NCBI GenBank assembly: GCA_017536545.1
Contig: JAFXHF010000015.1
Coordinates: forward strand, 85,691-149,690
Source of the DNA: a bacterium
GTDB lineage: Bacteria; Cyanobacteriota; Vampirovibrionia; Gastranaerophilales; Gastranaerophilaceae
Reading direction: 5' to 3'
Length of the DNA: 64,000 bases
Part shown: one piece after another, positions 43,598 to 53,067 of the stretch
Layout of the letters: the number at the start of each line of letters is the position of its first letter
How positions within the stretch are numbered: position 1 is the stretch's first letter
The notes under the pieces: model-generated
Database searches by the model: none
Told to the model about the DNA's origin: nothing
What the model saw: the letters and a program-made list of their open reading frames with translations, nothing else
Made by a program: the position numbers and the translations under genes

Positions 43598-43626
43598 ATT
43601 ATAGCAGTTTTTTTTATCCTTGTAAA
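43598..43626 (-). promoter_or_regulatory. Promoter of the F-T-G-tagged 237-aa gene
   Basis: On the minus strand TTTACA, 17-nt spacer, TATAAT. Transcription starts ~70 nt before the ATG, passing through the palindrome. Confidence 0.7.
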
Positions 43627-43707
43627 GATAGTTGAAAACTCTACCGCTACCTCGATTACATATTATAAAATTGCTCAAAAAATTTTTTGCTAGTTTATGA
43701 ATAAATT

Positions 43708-44856
43708 TTAAATTTCATCCGTATGAGAAGCGATTCCAAGTGTCTTATTATTGTCGATTTCAATGACGTGCTTAATTAGGGTATGAGCCATCAAAAGCAA
43801 ATACGGGTTGATTTCTGTTGTTTGTGACATATTTACATTAGCGGATTGTTTTGAGTCAGCTTGTTCTTTCTGTTTATTTTCACTAAAAGATACAACCGAA
43901 TCCATTGAATAGAATTTTTGTTCCTTTGAAATTCTTGTTTTTAATTCATTCTTAGGGAATTTTTCAGAAGCTTCAATTGTTACCTGTACAGAATTTGAAG
44001 ATTCCAGTACTAAAGTTGCTTTTATTATCCCATAATTTATTGTTGAAATTGTGATTTGTAAAATGCTGTCGCTTTCCTCTTTATTATCGCTTTTTTGCTG
44101 AATTTCTAGGTCAAACCCAACACCATCTTCCAGTGGTAACCAAGGAAGGTAAAGCATTAAAAGAAGTTTTAGTGTCTTTTGAGGATTATTTTCAGACGCA
44201 ATTGAAATGCTTGCGTTAATTAATTTTGCCATTTCTTTCATTTGTGAAAGGTCTGAGATTCCAGCCTTTGACGCTTCAGTCATTGACATAATGAGCTTTG
44301 TTATCGCATCTTTACCGTTTGTTTGTAGAAGTTGAGAAATTTGGCTTAAGTTAATCATTCCACCTGATAGGATTTCAAGATTTTTTAGTGAGCCTTGAAC
44401 TTGGCTTGCCAGCTGGATATTAACCATTTCTTTTGCAGTTGATGTCGAAAGTCCTTGTAACTGAGCAAGAATTTGTGCTTGAAGTTGAGAAAGTGAATTC
44501 CTTTGTGCTGCAAGTTGGTTGGCAAACATTTGATTAAACTGGGTTTGAGTCATTCCTCGTTGAAGCATATAGATAAATTCGTTTACGTTTTTCGGAAACC
44601 CTAAAACTTCTTTAGCATAAACTGCTCTATCCATACTTTGTAAGGTGTTTAGTTGTAAGTTTTGTGTTGAAGCTGCCAAGTTTTGGCTAACATTTTGAGC
44701 AATGTTTGCACTTTGTACAGGAACTTCTGGAGCTTTTGCTACTTGTGGGGTATTAATTGCAGGCATATTTGGCGTTGCTTTTGTTTGTAACGCTTGTTGA
44801 TTGTTGTAATTCTGAGTGAAATTATTCAGAAATTTTCTGATATTGATGCCAGCCAT
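43708..44856 (-). CDS. Gln-rich protein, possibly FliK-like
   Basis: 382 aa. The N-terminal half is Gln/Asn/Ala-rich and helical (FNQMFANQLAAQRNSLSQLQAQILAQLQG). The C-terminal half has a beta-rich region (ISTINYGIIKATLVLESSNSVQVTIEA) resembling the C-terminal domain of flagellar hook-length control proteins, but the similarity is faint. Other flagellar genes are absent from the window. It is the last gene of the ribE-ribBA-GNAT minus-strand run, 32 bp after the GNAT gene. Confidence 0.6.
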   Translation of the reverse strand: MAGINIRKFLNNFTQNYNNQQALQTKATPNMPAINTPQVAKAPEVPVQSANIAQNVSQNLAASTQNLQLNTLQSMDRAVYAKEVLGFPKNVNEFIYMLQRGMTQTQFNQMFANQLAAQRNSLSQLQAQILAQLQGLSTSTAKEMVNIQLASQVQGSLKNLEILSGGMINLSQISQLLQTNGKDAITKLIMSMTEASKAGISDLSQMKEMAKLINASISIASENNPQKTLKLLLMLYLPWLPLEDGVGFDLEIQQKSDNKEESDSILQITISTINYGIIKATLVLESSNSVQVTIEASEKFPKNELKTRISKEQKFYSMDSVVSFSENKQKEQADSKQSANVNMSQTTEINPYLLLMAHTLIKHVIEIDNNKTLGIASHTDEI

Positions 44857-44888
44857 ACAACTAATTTAACTGATTTTTTATAAAAAGT

Positions 44889-45866
44889 CTAGTTTTCAAT
44901 AGGCATATATGATTGAGGGTAACTATAATCTTCTAGGAAACCAAGGTTTTTGTATAATCTCAACGCTTGAAGATTGTTAGTTTCAGTTGTTGTATTGATT
45001 TCAATAATTGGAGTATCGTATTTTTCAACGGCATTGATTACGTAATCCATTGAATGTTTTAGCATAATTGTTGATAACCCTTTGCCTTGGTGTTCTTCTT
45101 TGATGCCAACAAGTGGAATATTTACTATTGTTCCGCCAGTAAGGTTCATAAATGCAAAGCCAACAGGTTTGCCTTTGTATAATAAAACACTTGAAGAATT
45201 TGGCATAAATTCAGCATAAACATCTTTTACAACTTTTGTGATGATATCTCTTGTGCCTTCTTCAGTTGTGAATCTTGGGTCAAATAATGCGTCAGAACTT
45301 TCTTTAAATGATTCATTGATAACTTCAATAGCATCTTCAAAATATCTGTCGTGCCAAGATACAACTTCATAATCTTCTGGTAGTTGTACCACTCTTGCTC
45401 TATTAAAAATCTCTCTTGAAGCATTAGAGTCAAATCTAAATCTTAAAACCTCAATTCCAACGAATTTAAAACCTAATTTTGCTATTACGCTGATTAAACT
45501 TTTTTGTTCCCCTAACATAGGGTAGCAAACGATTTTTTCACGACGTAGCGGTTTTGTTACGTCTAAAAATTTTGTCAAAAGTTCTCTTGCTCTAACGCTA
45601 AAGTCTTCACGAGTTGCACTGTGAATAATATTCAATTCGATAGCTTCAGAAATTGCAGTTGTATAAACCAAAAATGCAACAGGAGTATTTTCTTCATATA
45701 ACACAATACATTTGATAAGATCTTTATCAATTGCATCCAAAAATCCATCATAATCTAATGGTTCTAATTCAAAATTATATTCTGTGCCAGCTTTTTTACG
45801 AAAATCTTCGTATAGATTTTCAAAAGTTCCAAAATCCTCAGCTGTTAAAATTCTTGTGTTATACAT
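44889..45866 (-). CDS. GNAT-family N-acetyltransferase (two domains)
   Basis: 325 aa. The C-terminal GNAT domain shows the acetyl-CoA loop (VGIKEEHQGKGLSTIMLKHSM) and ALRLYKNLGF. The N-terminal ~150 residues look like a degenerate second GNAT fold (IVLYEENTPVAFLVYTTA; LISVIAKLGFKFVGIEVL). Substrate unknown. It starts 11 bp after ribBA and is probably part of that operon. Confidence 0.85.
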   Translation of the reverse strand: MYNTRILTAEDFGTFENLYEDFRKKAGTEYNFELEPLDYDGFLDAIDKDLIKCIVLYEENTPVAFLVYTTAISEAIELNIIHSATREDFSVRARELLTKFLDVTKPLRREKIVCYPMLGEQKSLISVIAKLGFKFVGIEVLRFRFDSNASREIFNRARVVQLPEDYEVVSWHDRYFEDAIEVINESFKESSDALFDPRFTTEEGTRDIITKVVKDVYAEFMPNSSSVLLYKGKPVGFAFMNLTGGTIVNIPLVGIKEEHQGKGLSTIMLKHSMDYVINAVEKYDTPIIEINTTTETNNLQALRLYKNLGFLEDYSYPQSYMPIEN

Positions 45867-45877
45867 TCTTCAATTCC

Positions 45878-47089
45878 TTATAAGTAATGGTGCATTTTCT
45901 CTTTTTTAGTATCAATATATCTTTGATTGTAAGGCGTAATTTCTGATGATACTTTAATAATATCATTTACTGTTAATCCGTAACCCTCTAAACCTACGAT
46001 TTTTTTAGGGTTATTGGTTATTAAATTGAATGTTGTATAACCTAAATCTACTAAAATTTGAGCACCTGTACCATAATCTCTTAAATCAGACTTAAATCCA
46101 AGTGAAATATTTGCCTCAATTGTATCCTGTCCCTGTTCTTGGAGTTTGTAAGCTTTGATTTTATTGCAAAGTCCAATACCTCTACCTTCATGGTCTGTAA
46201 GATAAACAACAGCACCTTTGCCGTAATTATTGATGTATTCCATTGCATTATTTAATTGTGAATTGCAATCGCATTTTAAGCTGTGGAAAACATCGCCAGT
46301 TAAACACATACTATGGACTCTAACCGCTGGGATTTTATCTGAGCCATCGTCTTTAACTAATGCAACGTGTTCTGTTCCATTGATTTGGTTTCTATATGCA
46401 TAAAGTTGAAATTCTCCATATGGAGTTGGAAGGGTTGTTTCAGCTTCACGGGTAACAAGTTTTTCTGAACGTAGTCTGTATGCGATAAGTTCTGATACTG
46501 TGATAAATTTCATTCCGTGCTTGTCTGCAAATTGTCTTAGGTAATCACGTCTTGCCATATGTCCATCTGGTGCCATAACTTCACACATAACCCCAGCTGG
46601 TCTATGTCCACAAAGTTTAGCTAAATCAACAACGGCTTCAGTATGGCCTGTTCTTTCAAGAACTCCGCCACGTCTTGCAACACAAGGGAATAGATGCCCA
46701 GGACGTCTTAAATCAGAAGGTTGTGCATCACGAGCTACGGCAACTTCAATAGTTTTGGCTCTATCGTATGCTGAAATTCCAGTGGTAACACCATATTTTT
46801 CAGCAGCGTCAATACTAATTGTGAATGCTGTTTTCATTCCTTCTGAGTTTTGTTCAACCATTTGCGGTAAATCTAATTGTTTTGCGATATCTTCTGAAAT
46901 TGCTAAACAGATTAAACCTTTTACTTCTGATGCTAAAAAGTTAATTATTTCCGGAGTAACTTTTTCTGCAGAAACTATTACATCCCCTTCATTTTCTCTA
47001 TCTTCATCATCTGCTACGATGATTGGTTTTCCTACTTTATAATCTTCAAGTGCTTCTTCTATGCTGTCAAATCTGAATTTTTCTTCCAT
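45878..47089 (-). CDS. ribBA: Bifunctional 3,4-dihydroxy-2-butanone-4-phosphate synthase / GTP cyclohydrolase II
   Basis: 403 aa. Makes both building blocks of riboflavin. The N-terminal RibB domain has DDEDRENEGDV and GHLFPCVARRGGVLERTGHTEA. The C-terminal RibA domain has zinc-site CLTGDVFHSLKCDCNSQL and HEGRGIGLCNKIKAYKLQE. It shares one base (TAATG) with the upstream ribE, so they are co-translated. ribD and ribH are not in the window, and no FMN riboswitch is seen in the short gap before ribE. Confidence 0.96.
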   Translation of the reverse strand: MEEKFRFDSIEEALEDYKVGKPIIVADDEDRENEGDVIVSAEKVTPEIINFLASEVKGLICLAISEDIAKQLDLPQMVEQNSEGMKTAFTISIDAAEKYGVTTGISAYDRAKTIEVAVARDAQPSDLRRPGHLFPCVARRGGVLERTGHTEAVVDLAKLCGHRPAGVMCEVMAPDGHMARRDYLRQFADKHGMKFITVSELIAYRLRSEKLVTREAETTLPTPYGEFQLYAYRNQINGTEHVALVKDDGSDKIPAVRVHSMCLTGDVFHSLKCDCNSQLNNAMEYINNYGKGAVVYLTDHEGRGIGLCNKIKAYKLQEQGQDTIEANISLGFKSDLRDYGTGAQILVDLGYTTFNLITNNPKKIVGLEGYGLTVNDIIKVSSEITPYNQRYIDTKKEKMHHYL

Positions 47090-47730
47090 TATACAAATCC
47101 ATTCTCTTGTAAAAAAGTCATACTAATCTTACTGTTATTATCTTTTGCGGATAACATTTTTTCAACATATTTGCCTAAAATATCAGTTTCAATATTCACA
47201 TTATCGCCAACATTTAAGGCTTTTAAATTTGTGTTTTCAAATGTGTGCGGAATTATTGCAACTTTAAATCTGTTTTGGTTGATTTCTGCAACAGTCAAGC
47301 TGATTCCGTTTATTGTGATTGATCCTTTATGAACAACGTATTTTGTTTGTTCTTGAGGGATTTCAAATTCTAAATTATAAAAGTCTGTTAGTTTTTCAAT
47401 TTTTGTGAATTTACCCTTACAATCAACGTGTCCTGATACGATATGCCCACCGAGTCTTGAATTTAAGGTTAAAGCTCTTTCAAGGTTTACAATATCACCT
47501 GATTTGAGATTTTCAAATGTAGTAACTTTTAGTGTTTCATCGCTTACCCTTGCTTTGAATGAGTTTGAAGATAGTTCAATTACAGTCTGGCAAACACCAT
47601 TTATGGCAATACTATCACCTAATTTTGTATCTTCAAGCACAAGAGAACATTCAACTTCAATAGTTGCACCATTTGTATCTTTTTTGAAAGATTTTATTTT
47701 CCCTATTTCTTCAATAATCCCTGTGAACAT
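47089..47730 (-). CDS. ribE: Riboflavin synthase alpha chain
   Basis: 213 aa made of two duplicated lumazine-binding domains, beginning MFTGIIEEIG and with GDSIAINGVCQTV in the first repeat matched by KGSITINGISLTV in the second. It dismutates two 6,7-dimethyl-8-ribityllumazine molecules into riboflavin. First gene of the ribE-ribBA-GNAT operon. Confidence 0.96.
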   Translation of the reverse strand: MFTGIIEEIGKIKSFKKDTNGATIEVECSLVLEDTKLGDSIAINGVCQTVIELSSNSFKARVSDETLKVTTFENLKSGDIVNLERALTLNSRLGGHIVSGHVDCKGKFTKIEKLTDFYNLEFEIPQEQTKYVVHKGSITINGISLTVAEINQNRFKVAIIPHTFENTNLKALNVGDNVNIETDILGKYVEKMLSAKDNNSKISMTFLQENGFV

Positions 47731-47788
47731 AATTTCAGTCTAACACACTTATTTTTTCTTTTAAATAAAGATGAAAAAAGCGTTACAA

Positions 47789-48601
47789 TTATTGAACATA
47801 AGCAGGGTCGGTTAATTTTATTTCGAAAGTACTTCCTGCAGGAATCGAAATATTTTTGCCTTTAGTTCCAATAGCTGTAATCGGTGAGAGAATTGTGCAA
47901 ATGGTACTTCCAACCATACCAACAGTGGTTGGTAATGGAGAAAGGATGGCAGTTATTGGGTTGCTAGACATTTTACTTGCAATGTTGCGAGTTTTTCTAT
48001 AGAAGGTTTCCCCTTTATTGATGTGTGCACCTACATTTTTCCAATACTGGCGTTTCCCTTTTATATTATTGAAAAATACTTTTTTTGAATTTGCTTTTGT
48101 TATTTTTCCTTCAGCTTGGTAAGTTTTGCCATTATATGTAATACTTGTAATATCTATTTCTACTAGCCCACCATTGCCAGTAATTTGAGGTCGATGAGAA
48201 TCAGCAATAACCCCATAAAGTTTTGTTCCTGCTGGGATTGTAATGTTTTTTTTGAAACTAGCTTCTGATGTTGTGAATGAAACAATAGCTCCTTCTTGCG
48301 ACCAATCAGAGATTGTTTGGTTAGAACGGGCTTTAAGTTTTGTTCCAGATGAAATTTTAATTCCAGTATTTTTATCAAGTTTTGTTATATTTGGAATTGT
48401 TGAAACATATGTAGGTGTTGATTTTGGGGATGTTGAAGGTGTTGCAGATTTTGGTAAATTAGGTAATACCTCATATTCCAATTTCGAAGAATCATATTTC
48501 TTTTTAATCTCTTCATCTACAGACAAATCCAACTGCAATGCATAACAAGGCATTACAGTTGTAATAAATGCTATAAATAGTATAAAAAGTTTATTCAGCA
48601 T
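47789..48601 (-). CDS. Secreted beta-rich protein of unknown function
   Basis: About 270 aa with a signal peptide (LNKLFILFIAFITTVMPCYA). A Ser/Pro/Thr linker (SATPSTSPKSTPTYVS) is followed by a beta-rich part with repeated IPAGTKLYG/IPAGSTFEI motifs. These motifs recall cell-surface or secretion-scaffold beta domains, but I cannot place it. I use the ATG at 48601; it overlaps the end of the upstream DUF805 gene by 11 bp. Confidence 0.7.
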   Translation of the reverse strand: MLNKLFILFIAFITTVMPCYALQLDLSVDEEIKKKYDSSKLEYEVLPNLPKSATPSTSPKSTPTYVSTIPNITKLDKNTGIKISSGTKLKARSNQTISDWSQEGAIVSFTTSEASFKKNITIPAGTKLYGVIADSHRPQITGNGGLVEIDITSITYNGKTYQAEGKITKANSKKVFFNNIKGKRQYWKNVGAHINKGETFYRKTRNIASKMSSNPITAILSPLPTTVGMVGSTICTILSPITAIGTKGKNISIPAGSTFEIKLTDPAYVQ

Positions 48602-49013
48602 TTTTTCGCACTTTATTTTGAGCAACAAGTTTACCTTTTTTGAGTAGTAAAATAACAGAAATTATTAGTGATATCGCACCCCAAATGTATTTGACAACGG
48701 GAATAAACGTTGTTGCTATATTGGCAATCCATATAGCAGTAGCGTAGAAAATGGCGTTAGCTTTATCGCCTAGCAAATCCCATAATCTTTTAGTATAGTT
48801 TACCCAAGTCACTGTTATTACAGGTATAAGGAAAATCGCCCAAAGTATAACAAATAATATCAAATTATATTTATTAACTGTTACAAATGCATGGAATAGC
48901 CCCAGTACTATACATGCTACAAAACTGTAAACAGATAAAAACACTATTGTCATAAGGTATTTTTTGCGACCAATAGGTCCATCTAGTTTAAAAAATTGTT
49001 TACCTTCTTTCAT
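48591..49013 (-). CDS. DUF805-type membrane protein
   Basis: 140 aa with the DUF805 opening (FFKLDGPIGRKKYLMTIVFL) and about four membrane helices (FVACIVLGLFHAFVTV; ILFVILWAIFLIPVITVTWV; WIANIATTFIPVV; ISLIISVILLL), including NYTKRLWDLLGD between helices 2 and 3. The family has no assigned function. It overlaps the secreted gene downstream by 11 bp. Confidence 0.85.
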   Translation of the reverse strand: MKEGKQFFKLDGPIGRKKYLMTIVFLSVYSFVACIVLGLFHAFVTVNKYNLILFVILWAIFLIPVITVTWVNYTKRLWDLLGDKANAIFYATAIWIANIATTFIPVVKYIWGAISLIISVILLLKKGKLVAQNKVRKNAE

Positions 49014-49032
49014 AAAGCCCCCAGTTTAAATT

Positions 49033-49059
49033 AGCAAAAGGGTTGAATACCCTTTTGCT
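49033..49059. terminator. Terminator-like hairpin after the glutamate-synthase-like gene
   Basis: AGCAAAAGGGT/ACCCTTTTGCT perfect stem. There is no strong T tract on the minus strand, so efficiency is uncertain. Confidence 0.55.
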
Positions 49060-49068
49060 AAAAATATC

Positions 49069-50439
49069 TTATTTTAATAATTCGTTGATCGCTTTTGCAG
49101 CTTTTTTACCTGCACCCATTGCATTGATTGCGTTAGATGCACCAACTGGTGCAACGTCACCACCTGCATATACTGTAGGTAAGTTAGTTGAACGGTTTTC
49201 TGCATCAACTTCAATATAACCCTTTGAATCTGTGATGATTTCTAGGCCTTCGGCTTGAGCCGAAGTTTGAATAATTGGGTTAGGTCCAGTACCTAAAGCA
49301 ACAATTACAGTATCAACATCTTCGATTACATATTTGCCAGTGCCTACAGGTTTGCATCTACCTGATGCATCAGGTTCACCAAGTTCCATAATTTCAAATT
49401 TCATACCTGCAACATATCCTTCGTTTTCAAGGATTTCAACAGGTGCGTGTAAGAATTTGAATTGAACGCCTTCTTCTTTAGCGTGTCTAATTTCTTCTAG
49501 ACGAGCAGGGAGTTCTTTTTCTGTACGTCTGTATAGAATTGAAACTTCTTCGAATCCAACACGAACTGCAGTTCTTGCTGCATCCATTGCAACATTACCG
49601 CCACCGATAACTGCAACTTTTTTACCTATTTTTAAAGGTGTTACACATTCTCCTCTACCTGCACCCATAAGGTTAACACGAGTTAAGAATTCGTTAGCAG
49701 AGAATACTCCGTTCAAGTTTTCTCCAGGAATTCTCATCATTTTTGGTAAACCAGCACCTGAACAAATGAAAATTGCATCGAATCCATCATCTTTTAATTG
49801 TTTTAAAGTAATAGATTTACCAACAATTACGTTAGTATGGAATTGTACACCCATAGCTTTAAGGTTTGTGATTTCTCTATCTAAAATAGTTCTAGGAAGT
49901 CTGAATGGAGGGATACCATAACGAAGAACGCCACCAAGTTTATGTAGAGCTTCAAATACCACTACTTCATGGCCAGCTTTTCTTAAGTCAGCTGCTGCAG
50001 TAATCCCTGCACATCCTGAACCAACAACGGCAACTTTTTTGCCAGAAGGTTTAATTTCAGGCATGTCTGCTGCAGTATTGTCCCCAACATATCTTTCTAA
50101 TGCTCCGATAGCAACTGGTTCCCCTTTAATTCCTAAAACACAGTTACCTTCACATTGTCTTTCTTGAGGACATACACGACCACAAACTGATGGTAGCATG
50201 CTTGTTTCTCTAATTACTCTGCCAGCTTCTTCTAGATTATCTTCTTTTAATGCTTTTATAAATTCTGGAATTTGAATATTTACAGGGCATCCTTGTACGC
50301 AGCGAGGATTTTTACAATTTAAGCATCTTGATGCTTCTAGTTTTACTTGTTCTGGGGTTAAATTACTTTCAACCGGGTCAAAATTAGAACGTCTTTCAAT
50401 TTTGTCTTGTTCTAAAACTCTTTGTCTTTCTATAGCCAT
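49069..50439 (-). CDS. gltD: Glutamate synthase small-subunit-like NADPH oxidoreductase
   Basis: 456 aa. The N-terminal [4Fe-4S] domain has CLNCKNPRCVQGCPVNIQIPEF and VCPQERQCEGNCV, followed by FAD (VVGSGCAGITAAADLRKAGH) and NADPH (VIGGGNVAMDAARTA) Rossmann motifs. GltD passes electrons from NADPH to the large subunit for glutamate synthesis. No GltB is adjacent, so it could serve a remote large subunit or a related flavin oxidoreductase role. Monocistronic. Confidence 0.93.
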   Translation of the reverse strand: MAIERQRVLEQDKIERRSNFDPVESNLTPEQVKLEASRCLNCKNPRCVQGCPVNIQIPEFIKALKEDNLEEAGRVIRETSMLPSVCGRVCPQERQCEGNCVLGIKGEPVAIGALERYVGDNTAADMPEIKPSGKKVAVVGSGCAGITAAADLRKAGHEVVVFEALHKLGGVLRYGIPPFRLPRTILDREITNLKAMGVQFHTNVIVGKSITLKQLKDDGFDAIFICSGAGLPKMMRIPGENLNGVFSANEFLTRVNLMGAGRGECVTPLKIGKKVAVIGGGNVAMDAARTAVRVGFEEVSILYRRTEKELPARLEEIRHAKEEGVQFKFLHAPVEILENEGYVAGMKFEIMELGEPDASGRCKPVGTGKYVIEDVDTVIVALGTGPNPIIQTSAQAEGLEIITDSKGYIEVDAENRSTNLPTVYAGGDVAPVGASNAINAMGAGKKAAKAINELLK

Positions 50440-50535
50440 AGTCTATCCCTTCTTAAAAATGAAAATCAATTAATGACATTTTAATTAAAAAATACTTTAT
50501 GTGCAAGAGTTTTTATTTTTGATAAGGCGTTATTC

Positions 50536-50564
50536 TTTACGAATATTACGAGTTGTGCTATTAT
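50536..50564 (+). promoter_or_regulatory. rmuC promoter
   Basis: TTTACG, 17-nt spacer, TATTAT, about 30 nt before the rmuC ATG. Confidence 0.6.
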
Positions 50565-50601
50565 AAATCGTGAGAATATTGATAATGAAGGTTAGGGGAA
50601 T

Positions 50602-51825
50602 ATGGTATTAGAAATAACTATTTTGATGTTGTCTATTTTGATTACAGCTCTTGCAGTTTGGCTTTTTGCCTCACGATTTTATGGGAATCAAATGGTAGCA
50701 TTGAGAGAAGAAAATTTGCAACTTAAAAGTCAGGTGGGTTTAAATGAAAATATAGTGAATGAGGTGAAAGTTGCATTTTCTCAAATTGCTCAAGAATCAT
50801 TAAAATCTCAACAAGAAGCTCTTTTGTCAGAACATGCAAACGATCTAAAATCAAAAATGGATTTATTTAAAGCTGAAGAATTAACACCAGTTAATCGTTT
50901 ACTCAAGGAGTTTAAAGAAAGTATTGATAATTACCAAAATTCTCATAAGAATGAATCTTTAGAAATAAAAAATGCTATTGCAACGGCCGAAAAATATGCA
51001 AGAGCATTGACAATGAATCAAAATTCAAAAGGGGAATTTGGAGAAGAATGGTTAGAACAAATTTTCAAATTTGCTAATTTGGAAGAAAATGTTCATTATA
51101 CAAAACAGTTTACTTCAGAAGGTGTTAAACCAGATTTTGTTGTAAATCTTCCAAACGGTAAAAATATTATTATAGATTCAAAAGTTATTTTGAAAAATTA
51201 TATTGAATATCAACAATCAGAAGATAATGAGATTTTGAAAAAGGCATTTATTACAGATTTGACCAATTGTATTACTAGTTTAGCCAAGAAAAATTATGAA
51301 GAAATTGACTCTTTACATCAGCCAGGATTTATTCTGATGTATGTTCCTGTTGAAACTTGTATAAATATGATTTATACAGATTATGATTTTAGAAAGGTTT
51401 TAGAACTTGCTAATTCAAGAAATATAATCATTGTTGGTACAGCATCGATGCTTGTTACTTTGCGTTTAGTGAATCAACTTTGGGCATCTCAGGTTCAGTA
51501 TGATAATGTGAAAAATATCATTACAGTTGGTGAAAATTTATATAATAATATTGCGTCACATGCTCAAAATTTGATGAATATTCAAGATACTATCAACAAA
51601 GCAGCAAAAGCGGTTACTACGGAAGTTAATCGTTTCACTGCAAGAAAAAATGGTAGTATATTTAAAGAAGCAGAAAAATTAAAGCAATTTGGTATCTCTT
51701 CAAAAGAAATAAAAACAGGAAAGAAGATTGTAGAAAATGATATTCCGCAATTCTTTTTAGAAGATAATGCTGTAGAATCTGTTGAAGATATTGAAACACA
51801 AGAAGTACAAGAAATAAGTATCTAG
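50602..51825 (+). CDS. rmuC: DNA recombination protein RmuC
   Basis: 407 aa with an N-terminal membrane helix (ILMLSILITALAVWLFA) and a coiled-coil linker. The RmuC nuclease-like core follows: GEFGEEWLEQIF, GVKPDFVVNLPNGKNIIIDSKVIL, PGFILMYVPVET and IIIVGTASMLVTLRLVNQLW. Family members limit recombination between inverted repeats. AGGGG ribosome site. The next gene starts 9 bp later. Confidence 0.93.
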   Translation: MVLEITILMLSILITALAVWLFASRFYGNQMVALREENLQLKSQVGLNENIVNEVKVAFSQIAQESLKSQQEALLSEHANDLKSKMDLFKAEELTPVNRLLKEFKESIDNYQNSHKNESLEIKNAIATAEKYARALTMNQNSKGEFGEEWLEQIFKFANLEENVHYTKQFTSEGVKPDFVVNLPNGKNIIIDSKVILKNYIEYQQSEDNEILKKAFITDLTNCITSLAKKNYEEIDSLHQPGFILMYVPVETCINMIYTDYDFRKVLELANSRNIIIVGTASMLVTLRLVNQLWASQVQYDNVKNIITVGENLYNNIASHAQNLMNIQDTINKAAKAVTTEVNRFTARKNGSIFKEAEKLKQFGISSKEIKTGKKIVENDIPQFFLEDNAVESVEDIETQEVQEISI

Positions 51826-51834
51826 GAGTAGTGT

Positions 51835-53025
51835 ATGAATTATTTTGATGAAAATAAAAACTTTTTCGGTGTAAAAGGGGTTTTAGGTAGAAGAGATTTT
51901 ATTGTTAATTGTCTTATTGTTGAGTTGATAGAAGCTTTGGTATTTATGACTCCTCTTCTATTCGCTGTTATGTTTAATTCAGATGTTCGTACAGCTATTG
52001 TAGATGGGGCAAAACCTTTATGGCTTTTAATAATGCAGTGTGTAGTTGGTCTTACATCATCAGCGTTATATTTTCCAAGTATTGTAAGACGTGTAAGAGA
52101 TATTATTGGCGAAGAAGATGATAATAGAATCTTTCTTGTTGCATCAGTTATAGTCGTTATTATTTTTATGGGTTATACTCCAGTAGCGTCAAGCTTTTTT
52201 GGTGGATGGTTACTGCTCTTTACTTTATTTTCATTATTTTTTATGAGAGGTAGGATTACTGGACAAAATCCAAAAAGTGAAATTATAAAATTTAACTGGG
52301 GTGCTTTTTGGGGTACATGGATTTGGGGTTTGTGTAATAAAATTCCTAGAACTCTAATTGTATTACCTTTATTTTTAACTTGTGCGTGGTTCCCTTTTGT
52401 CTTAATTTGCGGGATGAAGGGTAATGAATGGTTGTATAACAAAAATCAAGATAAAATTAATGATATTAATTTGTTTCATAATAAACAACAAAATCAAGCA
52501 ATTTTGTTTGGAATTTTAGCTCCTGTAATTGTTGTGATAATTTCATTTATGCTAACTGTTGTTGCTATTTTCTCATTTAGGTTATATTCAAAATCTAACC
52601 CTGAATTTGTTGATAATCTACAGGCTTCTATTCAACAAATGCAATTGGATTCTGTTGAATCAGGTTTTGAAAGGGTTGAATTAAAAGATGGGGTGTATCG
52701 TTTTTATATGGATCCAGAAGATTGGGCGTTGTCTGCTTCTAAACCAATTTTTAAACAATCGATTATTTCGGCTGCTATAAATTATGTTTTACTAAAAGAT
52801 GGTAAAAATTCAATTTATTTGAAAGATAGATTAGAGTCTGTGAATAAATTAAACACAATCAAGGTCTATAGTACTTTCAATGAAGAAGTGTTAGGAGAAT
52901 TCTATATGGATCCAAATCAAGCAAAAGAGTATCTGAAAGATATAGAAGATCCTGAGAAAATACCTGAAATTAGAAAAGCAATTATTGACTCTTATAAATA
53001 TAATAATAATCCGGCAATTCCATAG
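51835..53025 (+). CDS. Multi-pass membrane protein: DUF805-like plus DUF2628-like regions
   Basis: 396 aa. The N-terminal ~130 residues resemble DUF805 (FGVKGVLGRRDFIVN; SIVRRVRDIIGEEDD) with membrane helices. Residues ~155-210 resemble DUF2628 (FNWGAFWGTWIWGLCNK; FVLICGMKGNEWLYN). A hydrophilic C-terminal tail (~245-396) contains DGVYRFYMDPEDWA. An rmuC-linked operon partner by position (9 bp). A second DUF805 gene is at 48591. Function unknown. Confidence 0.8.
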   Translation: MNYFDENKNFFGVKGVLGRRDFIVNCLIVELIEALVFMTPLLFAVMFNSDVRTAIVDGAKPLWLLIMQCVVGLTSSALYFPSIVRRVRDIIGEEDDNRIFLVASVIVVIIFMGYTPVASSFFGGWLLLFTLFSLFFMRGRITGQNPKSEIIKFNWGAFWGTWIWGLCNKIPRTLIVLPLFLTCAWFPFVLICGMKGNEWLYNKNQDKINDINLFHNKQQNQAILFGILAPVIVVIISFMLTVVAIFSFRLYSKSNPEFVDNLQASIQQMQLDSVESGFERVELKDGVYRFYMDPEDWALSASKPIFKQSIISAAINYVLLKDGKNSIYLKDRLESVNKLNTIKVYSTFNEEVLGEFYMDPNQAKEYLKDIEDPEKIPEIRKAIIDSYKYNNNPAIP

Positions 53026-53036
53026 GGACAATAATT

Positions 53037-53067
53037 AAAAAAGGTGGTTTGTTAACCACCTTTTTTT
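53037..53067. terminator. Bidirectional terminator
   Basis: AAAAAAGGTGGTT/AACCACCTTTTTT stem between convergent genes, overlapping the stop of the minus-strand gene. Confidence 0.9.

Noticed and set aside
47731..47788. FMN riboswitch upstream of ribE
   Set aside because: The gap is only 58 bp and shows none of the conserved FMN aptamer motifs.
47789..48601. VirB10/TrbI-like conjugation protein
   Set aside because: Only loose IPAG-type motifs match and no secretion or conjugation genes are nearby.
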